Positions 24,358-33,067 of a stretch of 64,000 nucleotides of DNA are shown piece after piece. The position numbers and the translations under genes were made by a program. Each line of letters begins with the position of its first letter. Position 1 is the first letter of the stretch. Where the stretch lies: the NCBI GenBank assembly GCA_942491555.1, contig CALOBN010000005.1:620001-684000 (forward strand). The letters are read 5' to 3'. This DNA is from Marinihelvus sp942491555 (GTDB lineage Bacteria > Pseudomonadota > Gammaproteobacteria > Xanthomonadales > SZUA-36). The notes beneath the pieces were generated by a model that was not told the origin of the DNA, made no database searches, and saw only the letters and a list, made by a program, of their open reading frames with translations.

Positions 24358-26568
24358 ATGGGGGAGGTAAAACAATCATTTACTTCGGCGGTGATGGGCG
24401 AGTTGTCCCGCCGCAAGGTGCTCAGAACCCTGGGCGCCTATGCCGTTGGTGTGTTTGTTGTCTTGCAATTGCTCGATGCTCTTTCCGAGGCACTGCGTCT
24501 GCCGGGCTGGCTGCCGTCGGTGCTGGTGATAGCCATGATTCTCGGTTTTCCATTGGTTCTGATCCTCGCCTGGCAGTTTGACATTACCGGTGAGGGTATC
24601 ACGCGCACCGAGTCGGCCGGCCTGTTGTCTTCGGGCCAGACGTTCAGTCTTTTCGTGGTTATGTTGGGGCTGACTGCCGGGCTGGGCTACGGTTTTTACG
24701 AATACTATGGCGACCTCTTCAAGGAAGAAATGACCCCGACAAGCCTGGCTGAGCAGACCCGGGAGCGCAGTTTCTCTGCACCTGAGAACTCTATCGCCGT
24801 GTTGCCGTTTGCGGACCTGTCGGCCGAACGGGATCAGGCATATCTGTCCGACGGTATGGCCGAAGAAATTCTTAATATTCTTGCCCAGGTCGAGGGCCTG
24901 CAAGTCGCTGCGCGAACGTCGTCTTTTGCCTTTCGTGACAGCGATACGGATATTCGCGAGGTTGGGCGCGCCCTGAATGTGCGGACGGTTCTCGAAGGCA
25001 GCCTGCGTACATCGGGTAACCGCGTGCGCCTCACTGCACAGCTCATCAACGTCGCTGATGGATACCACATATGGTCCAGGACCTTCGAGGAGGAGCTTGA
25101 CGACGTTTTTAAAGTCCAGGATGACGTCGCCAATGCCATTGCCACAGAATTGCTCGAATCTTTTGCCGGCCTGGCCACGGAGACACCGGCAACCCGCCCG
25201 CAGAATCTGGCGGCCTTTGAGGCTTATCGCAACGGACGCCAGCACTGGTGGAAACGCACCCCGGAAGAACTCACGCTCGCGATCCAGTTATTCGCCGAGG
25301 CGCTTGAGCACGATTCGACCTACGCGCCGGCCTACGCTGCCATTGCTGACTCCTACATCCTGCTGTCGCTGTACGGCAACTCCAACTATATGCGGGCCAT
25401 TGAGCGTGCTCAGCCCATGATTGAAAAGGCCCTCGCCCTCGACCCCCGGTCAGCCGAAGCCTGGGCAGCTCAGGGCCTGGCCCGCATGCAGATTGGTCAG
25501 CTCGAGGCGGCCGAATCAAACCTGCTTAAAGCGATCCGGTTTAACGACAGCTACGTGCCGGCGCGGCTCTGGCTGTCCAATGTTTATGCTGAGACCGGTG
25601 AGCTCGACAAGCAGTCCGAGGTGCTTTCCGGCGCCATGGCCGTGGATCCGCTCAACGAACTGCTGGCCATCAACTATGCCGGTAATCTTTCCAAGCGTGG
25701 CGATTACGAGGGTGCCTCCGATGTGTTGGCATCGCAGCTCATGTTTAAGCCTGATGCGACCACTCTGCTGCGCAGTGATGCGCAGGCGGCGCTGAGCCAT
25801 GGGGAACTGGTCAAGGGCTACCAGCAGGCCAAGCGGGCCTTTGATCTGGAACCGCTGACGCCTGCCGCATTTCAGAGCCTCGCCCAGGCGTGGTTTACAC
25901 TCGGCGATCCGGATCAGGCCGAAGAACTGCTTTTGCAGGGACTCGAGGTGGCCGGCGGAAACATGGACCTGAAACAACAGTACTTCCAGGTGCTGCTCGT
26001 GCAGGGGCGACTGGAAGAGGCGCAGGGCCTGATTCGAGACATGTTCGGCAATGATATCGAGGCACTTCCTGAGAATTTCCAGCGGATCTACCACTTTCTC
26101 CAGGGGCTGGTACACCTGGTGGGTGATGAGCTGAATGTTGCCCTGACCGAGTTTGAGCTGGCGATTAAGCCGGAATCATCAGGTGCTTTTGACAGTAACC
26201 AGATTTTCTCGTTGCTGGCCGCCGCTTCCCTGCAACAGTATGTCGGTGATCCGGACCTGTCGGGTGCGCACCTGGCGCAGGCTTCACGGGCATTGGAAAC
26301 AGCCCGTGAGAAAGGGTTGCGATCTCCGGATATCGATTACAACGAGGCCTTGCTTAAATTGTTGCGCGATGACGACCGCGAGGGTGCCATGGCTTCCCTG
26401 CGCGAAGCCTATAACAAGGGTTGGCGCGAAGCCTGGGTACTGAAAATCGATAGTCGACTGGCGCCTTTGTATGACATGCCTGAATTTATCGAGTTACGCG
26501 AAACGATCGAAGCGGACCTGCAAAAGGCGCGTAGCGAAGTCGAGGCTCTGACCCTGTCAATGCGCTGA
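24358..26568 (+). CDS. Membrane protein with TolB-like domain and TPRs
   Basis: A 736-residue protein of a type abundant in some marine gammaproteobacteria. The N-terminal cytoplasmic piece (VMGELSRRKVLRTLGAYAVG) is followed by membrane segments at about 24-43, 53-74 and 95-113. A TolB-like/FlgO-type domain (about 140-265) begins NSIAVLPFADLSAERDQAYL and contains EGSLRTSGNRVRLTAQLI. Tetratricopeptide repeats fill about residues 280-720. Relatives often carry an adenylate cyclase or winged-helix domain at the N-terminus; here neither is visible. A scaffold or signalling role is inferred only. A paralogue lies at 54237-56594. Confidence 0.82.
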   Translation: MGEVKQSFTSAVMGELSRRKVLRTLGAYAVGVFVVLQLLDALSEALRLPGWLPSVLVIAMILGFPLVLILAWQFDITGEGITRTESAGLLSSGQTFSLFVVMLGLTAGLGYGFYEYYGDLFKEEMTPTSLAEQTRERSFSAPENSIAVLPFADLSAERDQAYLSDGMAEEILNILAQVEGLQVAARTSSFAFRDSDTDIREVGRALNVRTVLEGSLRTSGNRVRLTAQLINVADGYHIWSRTFEEELDDVFKVQDDVANAIATELLESFAGLATETPATRPQNLAAFEAYRNGRQHWWKRTPEELTLAIQLFAEALEHDSTYAPAYAAIADSYILLSLYGNSNYMRAIERAQPMIEKALALDPRSAEAWAAQGLARMQIGQLEAAESNLLKAIRFNDSYVPARLWLSNVYAETGELDKQSEVLSGAMAVDPLNELLAINYAGNLSKRGDYEGASDVLASQLMFKPDATTLLRSDAQAALSHGELVKGYQQAKRAFDLEPLTPAAFQSLAQAWFTLGDPDQAEELLLQGLEVAGGNMDLKQQYFQVLLVQGRLEEAQGLIRDMFGNDIEALPENFQRIYHFLQGLVHLVGDELNVALTEFELAIKPESSGAFDSNQIFSLLAAASLQQYVGDPDLSGAHLAQASRALETAREKGLRSPDIDYNEALLKLLRDDDREGAMASLREAYNKGWREAWVLKIDSRLAPLYDMPEFIELRETIEADLQKARSEVEALTLSMR

Positions 26569-26572
26569 GCGC

Positions 26573-27358
26573 TCAAGGGATGTTGCCAGTGGCCGGCGGA
26601 ATAATCCGGGCTTCTTCCAGAGACTCCTTGTCGTCATAAGCATTGCTGTCATCGAGCGGTGGTATGGATGAGACGCCTAATGCGTCGTAATCGGATCCGT
26701 CATAAGGGAACTGGCTGAGCAGATGACTCATGCAGCTCAGGCGGGCCTGCTTCTGATCGTTGGACGGCACGACATACCACGGTGCCTCGGGCGTATCGGT
26801 GTACTTGAACATGTCGTCGCGGGCCCGCGAGTAGTCATACCAGCGTGGCTGCGCCTCCAGGTCCATCGGGCTGAGCTTCCAGAACTTTCGCGCATCCTCA
26901 AGACGTTCAGTCAGGCGCTCGCGCTGAACATGTGGTTCCACTTCCAGCCAGTACTTGATCAACCTGATTCCCGAAGAGGTGATCGAGCGTTCAAAACTCG
27001 GCGTGTTCGCAAAAAAGCGCTGTACCTGTGCATCACTGCAAAAGCCCATTACGCGCTCGACGCCGGCGCGGTTATACCAACTGCGGTCGAAAAGTATGAC
27101 CTCGCCAGCGGAAGGGAAGTGTTGAATGTAGCGTTGGAAATACCATTGTGACGTTTCTTCACTGGACGGCTTGGGCAGGGCGACGCCGCGAAATATACGC
27201 TGGCTGACGCGCTGCTGAATCGTGGCGATCATGCCGCCTTTACCGGCCGTATCGCGCCCCTCAAAAATGATGATGGCCCGTTCACCGGTCTCCTTCAGCC
27301 AGTTCTGGAGTTTGCACATCTCGATTTGCAGGGCATTCAGCTGGTCTTTGTAACTCAT
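26573..27358 (-). CDS. ppk2: Polyphosphate kinase 2 (PPK2 family)
   Basis: A cytoplasmic kinase that transfers phosphate between polyphosphate and nucleoside di- or monophosphates; 261 residues, the single-domain class. Walker A is FEGRDTAGKGG (32-42). The Walker B/lid region is VILFDRSWYNRAGVERVMGF, and WKLSPMDLEAQPRWYDYSRA is the family signature before the C-terminus (PWYVVPSNDQKQARL). Direction (GTP or ATP synthesis versus AMP phosphorylation) depends on the subclass and cannot be decided here. It converges tightly on the TPR gene, with 4 bp between stop codons. Confidence 0.93.
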   Translation of the reverse strand: MSYKDQLNALQIEMCKLQNWLKETGERAIIIFEGRDTAGKGGMIATIQQRVSQRIFRGVALPKPSSEETSQWYFQRYIQHFPSAGEVILFDRSWYNRAGVERVMGFCSDAQVQRFFANTPSFERSITSSGIRLIKYWLEVEPHVQRERLTERLEDARKFWKLSPMDLEAQPRWYDYSRARDDMFKYTDTPEAPWYVVPSNDQKQARLSCMSHLLSQFPYDGSDYDALGVSSIPPLDDSNAYDDKESLEEARIIPPATGNIP

Positions 27359-27394
27359 GTTCTGGTCCGTGTTTTGGTTGATGGCCGGGTCACT

Positions 27395-29467
27395 TCATAC
27401 GCCGGCAAAGCGGGCTGAATCACCGATCCAGCGGCGGATCAGCTGGCGCACCTGACGCGGGTGATCCCGTAAAAGGTCCTGCGCGACCGGAGGAATGCGG
27501 TCAAGCAGGTGCGCATCCCGTGCCAGGTCCGCTACGCGAAACTGCACGAGTCCGGTTTGCCGGGTGCCAAGTACCTCGCCCGGACCGCGCAATTCCAGAT
27601 CCTTCTCGGCGATCCGGAAACCGTCATTGGTTTCGCGCATGATAGCAAGTCTTTGCCTGGCCATTTCGCCAATGGGCGAACTATACAGCAATACGCAGGA
27701 GGACTGTGCGGAGCCGCGTCCAACACGACCGCGAAGCTGATGCAGTTGTGACAGTCCCAGTCGTTCAGAATTTTCGATGATCATCAGGGACGCGTTCGGT
27801 ACGTCCACCCCGACTTCGATCACCGTGGTGGCGACCAGGAGCTGGATGCCGCCGGCTTTAAACTGGTCCATTACGGCCTGCTTTTCAGCTGGCTTCATAC
27901 GCCCATGCACCAGGCCAACCCGCAGCTGTTGCAAACGGTCGGATAATTCGTTGGCAACCTCCTCGGCGGCCTGCGCCTCTACCGCATCAGATTCCTCAAT
28001 CAGGGTGCATACCCAGTAGGCCTGGCGGCCTTCGGCGCAGGCGGCGGCAACCCGCTGGATCACTTCATCACGCCGGTCCAGGGACAGCACCGCGGTGCGC
28101 ACCGGTTTGCGGCCTCTGGGCAGTTCGTCGATCACGGAAACTTCCAGCCCTGCGTAGGCGGTCATGGCCAGGGTCCGCGGTATGGGCGTGGCGGTCATGA
28201 TCAGCTGATGCGGGCGCAGGCCGTCATCTTCTCCCTTGGTGAGCAGGGACATGCGCTGGTCGACCCCAAAGCGATGCTGCTCGTCCACAATGACCAGGCC
28301 CAGGCGCCCGAATTGCACGCCGTCCTGCATCAGCGCATGGGTGCCAATGATCATCTGCGCCGGGCCGGCAATGGCCTTCAATGCAGCACTGCGCGCCTTG
28401 CCGGTGACCTTGCCGCTCAACCATACCGGTTCAATGCCCAGCGGGCTAAGCCATTCGCTGAACACCCGCAGGTGTTGTTCAGCCAGGATCTCGGTTGGCG
28501 CGACCACCGCCACCTGCCGGCCGTTGCCAATGGCCCGCAACGCGGCAATGGCCGCAACCACGGTTTTACCGGAGCCCACATCACCATGCACCAGGCGCAA
28601 CATGGGGTGTGAGCCGGCCAGGTCGCGGCGGATTTCCTGCACAACCCGGTTCTGGGCACCGGTCAATTCAAAGGGCAAAGACTGCGCGAAGCGATCTTCG
28701 AGCCCGGGCGCGTCCTGCATGGCGCAGGCCTGCTGTGCACGTTGACGCTGGTGCAACAGGCGCATGCTCAGGTTGTGGGCGAGTAATTCTTCCATGGCCA
28801 GGCGATGCTGGGCCGGATGCTGGCGCTGCAGCAGGGCGCTGACATCCTCACCGGGCGGCGGGCGATGGATCAGCTGCAGCGCGTCAGACAGGGTTGGCAG
28901 GTGCAGATTCGCCCGCATGGCCTTCGGCAACAGTTCCTGCAATTCGAGTTGCTGCCGGCCCAGGGCATCCAGGGCCTGCTCGCTGAGCTTGAGCCAGGTG
29001 TTCTGCCCCAGGCCTTCGGTACTGGGGTACACCGGCGTTAGCCGGTCAGCCAGTGGCTGCTCTTGCCCCGGAAGTTGCCGGGTGTAGGTGGGATGGATCA
29101 TTTCCAGACCGCGGTAGCCGGGCCGCACTTCGCCATAGCAGCGCAGACGGACGCCCTTGCCGAGTTGCTGCTTTTGATGGGCGCGAAAATGAAAAAAACG
29201 CAGCGTGATACGCCCGGTGCCATCGGCGAGAAGCACCACCAGCATCGGCCGTCGTCCGCGGACGATCGCCGAGTGTTCGACCTCGCCTTCGACCTGGGCA
29301 AGCGCGCCTGGATACAGGCTGCCAATGGGCTGCAGGCTGGTGCGATCTTCGTAACGCAGTGGCAGGTGGAACAACAGATCAGGTACGGAGTGGATGCCCA
29401 GGCCGTTTAGTTTTACTTCCAGTTGAGGTCCGACACCGCGGAGATTTTGCAGCGGTTCAGCGGGCAA
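27395..29467 (-). CDS. recG: ATP-dependent DNA helicase RecG
   Basis: A branch-migration helicase that processes stalled forks and Holliday junctions. From TTG 29467 the product is 690 residues, close to the E. coli size (693), and starts MPAEPLQNLRGVGPQLEVKL in line with the family; the frame extends 24 codons further but into ridA. The wedge/OB domain is followed by Walker A VHGDVGSGKT, the DEQH box VIVDEQHRFG, and helicase motifs up to QLHQLRGRVGRGS. The start overlaps the end of ridA by 11 bp, suggesting coupling. spoT and ridA upstream make the familiar spoT-ridA-recG order. Confidence 0.95.
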   Translation of the reverse strand: MPAEPLQNLRGVGPQLEVKLNGLGIHSVPDLLFHLPLRYEDRTSLQPIGSLYPGALAQVEGEVEHSAIVRGRRPMLVVLLADGTGRITLRFFHFRAHQKQQLGKGVRLRCYGEVRPGYRGLEMIHPTYTRQLPGQEQPLADRLTPVYPSTEGLGQNTWLKLSEQALDALGRQQLELQELLPKAMRANLHLPTLSDALQLIHRPPPGEDVSALLQRQHPAQHRLAMEELLAHNLSMRLLHQRQRAQQACAMQDAPGLEDRFAQSLPFELTGAQNRVVQEIRRDLAGSHPMLRLVHGDVGSGKTVVAAIAALRAIGNGRQVAVVAPTEILAEQHLRVFSEWLSPLGIEPVWLSGKVTGKARSAALKAIAGPAQMIIGTHALMQDGVQFGRLGLVIVDEQHRFGVDQRMSLLTKGEDDGLRPHQLIMTATPIPRTLAMTAYAGLEVSVIDELPRGRKPVRTAVLSLDRRDEVIQRVAAACAEGRQAYWVCTLIEESDAVEAQAAEEVANELSDRLQQLRVGLVHGRMKPAEKQAVMDQFKAGGIQLLVATTVIEVGVDVPNASLMIIENSERLGLSQLHQLRGRVGRGSAQSSCVLLYSSPIGEMARQRLAIMRETNDGFRIAEKDLELRGPGEVLGTRQTGLVQFRVADLARDAHLLDRIPPVAQDLLRDHPRQVRQLIRRWIGDSARFAGV

Positions 29468-29849
29468 TGGGTTCCGCCATGACTGCTTCCACTTCCACCG
29501 CCACGCCCCTGGGCAGTGACGCGACACCCACGGCGGCACGCGCCGGGTAGGGCTCCTGGAAATGTTCGCTCATGACCTCACTGACCACGGCAAAATTCTG
29601 CATATCAGTGAGAAATACATTGAGCTTAAGGATATCGTTCAGATCACCGCCTGCCGCTTCGCAGACGGCCGCCAGGTTCTTGAACACACGCTGGGTCTGG
29701 GCCCGGAAGTCGCCCTCCACCACTTCCATGGTTGCCGGGTCGAGGGGAATCTGTCCGGAAAGAAACACCAGCCCGCCGTGTTTGATGGCCTGCGAGTAGG
29801 TGCCGATGGCGGCCGGCGCTTTGTGGGTATGAATCGGGGTTTTTGCCAT
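29457..29849 (-). CDS. ridA: RidA family reactive imine/enamine deaminase
   Basis: A trimeric cytoplasmic enzyme that hydrolyses 2-aminoacrylate and related imines released by PLP enzymes. From ATG 29849 (MAKTPIHTHKAPAAIGTYSQ) it has 130 residues, the usual size; an ATG four codons upstream is possible. The signature YPARAAVGVASLPRGVAVEV contains the active-site Arg, and FLSGQIPLDP is the second conserved block. It lies between spoT and recG on the same strand and overlaps the recG start. A threonine/serine dehydratase that could generate its substrate is at 48776. Confidence 0.94.
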   Translation of the reverse strand: MAKTPIHTHKAPAAIGTYSQAIKHGGLVFLSGQIPLDPATMEVVEGDFRAQTQRVFKNLAAVCEAAGGDLNDILKLNVFLTDMQNFAVVSEVMSEHFQEPYPARAAVGVASLPRGVAVEVEAVMAEPIAR

Positions 29850-29908
29850 GTTCTGTTCCACGTCTGCTAACTGGGTTGAAAAAACAGTCTCCGCGGTTTC
29901 CCGCGTGA

Positions 29909-32029
29909 TCAGTTCGAAATCCGGCTGACCTTCAGGACATGCCGGTTGCGTCGCACACGGCGCATGATCCGTGCCATGTGGTCACGATTCTTGACGCTGA
30001 TAATGAACAGTAGCGTAGCGGTTTCCGGATTGGAATCCGGCTGCTCAACCTTCTCGATATTGCTGCCGGCCTCGTTGATCGAGGCAGAGATGCTGGCCAG
30101 GCTGCCGGGCACGTTCTGGCTGATGAACTTCAACGCCACCCGGAACATGCTGTGGGTGACAGAAGCCCAGCGCACCGCGAGGCAGCGGTCGGGGTGTTTG
30201 CGAAACTCGCGTACATTGCGACAGCTTGTGCGATGCACAACGATGCCCTTGCCGGCGGAGAGGTAACCCATGATCTGATCGCCCGGTACCGGGTGGCAGC
30301 AGACAGCGAAGTCGACCGCGCTACCCTCGGAGCCGGCAATTTCCAGGGCCTCCGTTGCCCCGTCGCCGGAACGGTCCGGTGCGAGCCGGGTGGCGATAAC
30401 ACTGGCCAGAAGATTGCCCAGCGCAATCTGCTGGTACAGGTCCTCCGGGCGCTCAAACTGATTGTCAGCGATCAGGCTCTCGAGTGCCTCCGGGGGAACG
30501 GATTCAATGGAACTCCCGCGCGCATTCAGGGCGCTTTCCAGCATGTGCAGGCCGAGGTGAACCGTGTCTTTGGACTCCAGAGAGCGGATGTAGTGACGGA
30601 TCGCGGTGCGCGCTTTGGCGGTCGCGACATAATCGAGCCAGCCGGGCGACGGGTTGGTCTCCGGGTCCGTGATGACTTCGACAGTCTGACCATGGTTCAG
30701 GCGCGTCGATAGCGGCACCTCGGCCTTGTCGACCAGCACCCGGCGCGTGTGGTTACCGACATCCGTGTGGATAGCATAGGCAAAATCCAGAGCGGTAGAC
30801 TTGCGGCGCAGATCGATAATTTTCCCCTTGGGTGTAAATACGAAGATCTCATCAGGAAAAAGATCGGATTTGGCACCATCGAGAAATTCCATCGAGTCAC
30901 CGGTGTGCCGCTGCACATCGACCAGCTGCATGAGCCATTCCCGGGCGCGTACCTGGGCCGTGCCCGCGGTCGCCTCGCCGGTCTTGTATTGCCAATGGGC
31001 CGCGGCGCCCTTTTCGGCCGTGACCTCCATTTCCTCGGTGCGAATCTGGATTTCAACCGGCAGGCCATAGGGGCTGCTGAGTACCGTGTGCAGACTCTGG
31101 TAGCCGTTGGCCTTGGGCAGGGCAATATAGTCCTTGAAGCGGCCGGGCCGGGGTTGGTACAAGGCATGGGCGGCGCCCAGGGCCATGTAGCAATGCGGTT
31201 CCGAGTGCGTGATGATGCGAAACGCATAGACATCCATTACCTCGGAGAAAGACAGGTCACGCAGCTGCATTTTTCGATAAATGCTATACGGGGTTTTCTC
31301 GCGACCGACGATACGACATGGCACGCCGGTTTCGCTCATTTTGCGCTTGAGCGCCTTGCGGATGTTTTCGATTACCTCTTTGCGGCCACCGGTTACTTCG
31401 CGCACGTGCTCGGCGATGGTCCGGTGGCGCCAGGGGTGAAGGCTGCCAAAGCCGAGATCTTCCAGTTCGGATTTGATCTCGTTCATGCCGAGGCGGTCAG
31501 CAATAGGCGCGTACACATCGAGGGTTTCCCGCGCGATCCGGCGGCGCGACTCGGGGGTCATGATGCCCAGGGTGCGCATATTATGCAGGCGGTCGGCCAG
31601 CTTGATGAAGATCACCCGCAGGTCACGGGACATGGCCAGCAGCATCTTGCGAAAGCTCTCCGCATCCGCCTCCTGGCGTGTGCGGAACTTCATTTTGTCG
31701 AGCTTGGTGACACCATCGACAAGGTCGGCGATTTCAGTGCCGAACTGGGCGGTTATTTCTTCCTTGGTGAGCGGGGTGTCTTCGATCGTGTCGTGCAGAA
31801 CGGCGGCGGCCACGCTGTAGTGGTCCATGCGCAGGGCTGCCAGGATGCTGGCAACGGCAACGGGATGCAGGATATAGGGCTCGCCGGTTTTTCGAACCTG
31901 GCCCTCGTGGGCCTGGGCCCCAACTTCGAATGCGCGTAGTACAACGGCGACCTTGTCTGGCTCCAGATAGGTGTTCAGGAGGTCCCTGAGTTCAAGGACC
32001 GGTTCCGGAAAACTGGAGGTCGCCAGCAT
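29909..32029 (-). CDS. spoT: Bifunctional (p)ppGpp synthetase/hydrolase SpoT
   Basis: A 706-residue cytoplasmic enzyme that makes and degrades the alarmone (p)ppGpp. The HD hydrolase site is intact: His55 in ILHPVAV and His79-Asp80 in HDTIEDT. The synthetase domain has GRFKDYIALPKANGYQSLHT, with the RxKD charge pattern typical of bifunctional enzymes rather than the RelA EXDD form. A TGS domain (DEIFVFTPKGKIIDLR) and a C-terminal ACT domain (FRVALKFISQNVPGSLASIS) follow. It sits 11 bp after rpoZ, in the gmk-rpoZ-spoT operon. Both activities should be present. Confidence 0.96.
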   Translation of the reverse strand: MLATSSFPEPVLELRDLLNTYLEPDKVAVVLRAFEVGAQAHEGQVRKTGEPYILHPVAVASILAALRMDHYSVAAAVLHDTIEDTPLTKEEITAQFGTEIADLVDGVTKLDKMKFRTRQEADAESFRKMLLAMSRDLRVIFIKLADRLHNMRTLGIMTPESRRRIARETLDVYAPIADRLGMNEIKSELEDLGFGSLHPWRHRTIAEHVREVTGGRKEVIENIRKALKRKMSETGVPCRIVGREKTPYSIYRKMQLRDLSFSEVMDVYAFRIITHSEPHCYMALGAAHALYQPRPGRFKDYIALPKANGYQSLHTVLSSPYGLPVEIQIRTEEMEVTAEKGAAAHWQYKTGEATAGTAQVRAREWLMQLVDVQRHTGDSMEFLDGAKSDLFPDEIFVFTPKGKIIDLRRKSTALDFAYAIHTDVGNHTRRVLVDKAEVPLSTRLNHGQTVEVITDPETNPSPGWLDYVATAKARTAIRHYIRSLESKDTVHLGLHMLESALNARGSSIESVPPEALESLIADNQFERPEDLYQQIALGNLLASVIATRLAPDRSGDGATEALEIAGSEGSAVDFAVCCHPVPGDQIMGYLSAGKGIVVHRTSCRNVREFRKHPDRCLAVRWASVTHSMFRVALKFISQNVPGSLASISASINEAGSNIEKVEQPDSNPETATLLFIISVKNRDHMARIMRRVRRNRHVLKVSRISN

Positions 32030-32040
32030 GGGGGCTCCGA

Positions 32041-32304
32041 TCAGAGCTTGGAGTCTTCCTCTGACTCGTGCGTATCAAAGACCTCGGCGGCCTCGAGTTG
32101 CGCCTGGATCATGTCAACGCTTTCTGCATCGATCAGATCAGCGGCAATCTCGCGCAGCGCAATCACGGTCGGCTTGTCGTTTTCTTCAGGCACCATGGCT
32201 TCAGCGCCGTGACTGATCTGGCGGGCCCGGCGCGTGGCGGTCAGTACCAGCTCAAAGCGGTTGGCAACGTTATCCAGGCAATCTTCAACAGTAATTCGAG
32301 CCAT
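32041..32304 (-). CDS. rpoZ: RNA polymerase omega subunit
   Basis: The omega subunit helps assemble the beta' subunit and contributes to a ppGpp site on RNA polymerase. It has 87 residues, starting MARITVEDCLDNVANRFELV, the hallmark of the family, followed by TATRRARQIS and TVIALREIAADLI. The acidic C-terminal tail is typical. It lies between gmk and spoT, the standard gammaproteobacterial order. Its upstream region contains four 14-bp tandem units (32322-32377) that could alter its promoter or leader. Confidence 0.96.
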   Translation of the reverse strand: MARITVEDCLDNVANRFELVLTATRRARQISHGAEAMVPEENDKPTVIALREIAADLIDAESVDMIQAQLEAAEVFDTHESEEDSKL

Positions 32305-32321
32305 CTTATTTTCCTAATGGT

Positions 32322-32377
32322 CAGTATTCGAAAAGCAGTATTCGAAAATCAGTGATCGCAACTCAGAGATCGGCAAT
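32322..32377. repeat. Four-unit 14-bp tandem repeat upstream of rpoZ
   Basis: Units start at 32322, 32336, 32350 and 32364 with exact 14-bp period. The first two are CAGTATTCGAAAA plus one variable base; the third and fourth are diverged (CAGTGATCGCAACT, CAGAGATCGGCAAT). Read toward rpoZ, each of the first two units contains GAATACT, a possible -10-like box, so the repeat may duplicate promoter elements. Confidence 0.8.
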
Positions 32378-32407
32378 TTCGTGATCTATAGGGCGAAGCC
32401 TTCAATT

Positions 32408-33067
32408 CTAGCCATTTTTCAACAACTCTGCCAGCAATTCATCCACCGGCTGCTGAACGAAGTCGCTGCCGTCCCGGCAATGGGACACAACAGCCCGCAA
32501 TTCGCGCAGCGCGGTGTCAAAGTCATCATTGACGACAACATAGTCAAATTCATTGCAATGGGAGATCTCAGCCCGGGCATTGTCCATGCGCGCCTGGATG
32601 ACGGCTTCTGAGTCCTGCGCCCGCGCGCCCAGACGTTCGCGCAGGGCGGCCACCGAAGGAGGCAAAATAAAGATCGAGTCACAGTCAGGAAACGCAGCCT
32701 TGATCTGGCGCGCGCCCTGCCAGTCAATTTCCAGAATGACGTCGCGGTCTGCAGCGAGGATTTCCATGGTGGTTTGCCTGTGCGTTCCGTAGAGGTTGCC
32801 AAATACCTCGGCGTGCTCCAGAAACTCATCCCGGGCCAGGCGCTCGCGGAAGACTTCGGGAGCAGCAAAGTGATAATGCACACCGTCGCGCTCACCCGGT
32901 CGCGGGGCGCGCGTCGTGAACGAGACCGAAATTTCCAGTTTCGGGTCGCGCGCGACCAGGGCATTGACCAGGCTGGTCTTGCCTGCCCCGGATGGCGCGG
33001 CAACGATGAACAGGCGACCCGCACCGGTCTGGCTGTTGCTCGCCACGCTCACGCCCTCACTCAACAT
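32408..33067 (-). CDS. gmk: Guanylate kinase
   Basis: Phosphorylates GMP to GDP in purine nucleotide synthesis. From ATG 33067 the product is 219 residues; GTG codons at 33052 and 33046 behind a GAGGG sequence are also plausible and would bring it closer to the usual 207-residue length. The P-loop is APSGAGKTSLVNAL, SVSFTTRAPRPGERDGVHYH is the GMP-binding region, and VILEIDWQGARQIKA is a further family signature. It overlaps the end of yicC by up to 11 bp and precedes rpoZ-spoT. Confidence 0.95.
   Translation of the reverse strand: MLSEGVSVASNSQTGAGRLFIVAAPSGAGKTSLVNALVARDPKLEISVSFTTRAPRPGERDGVHYHFAAPEVFRERLARDEFLEHAEVFGNLYGTHRQTTMEILAADRDVILEIDWQGARQIKAAFPDCDSIFILPPSVAALRERLGARAQDSEAVIQARMDNARAEISHCNEFDYVVVNDDFDTALRELRAVVSHCRDGSDFVQQPVDELLAELLKNG

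Noticed and set aside
32322..32377. 14-bp tandem units as a CRISPR array
   Set aside because: Units are contiguous, without spacers, and far shorter than CRISPR repeats; no cas genes are present.
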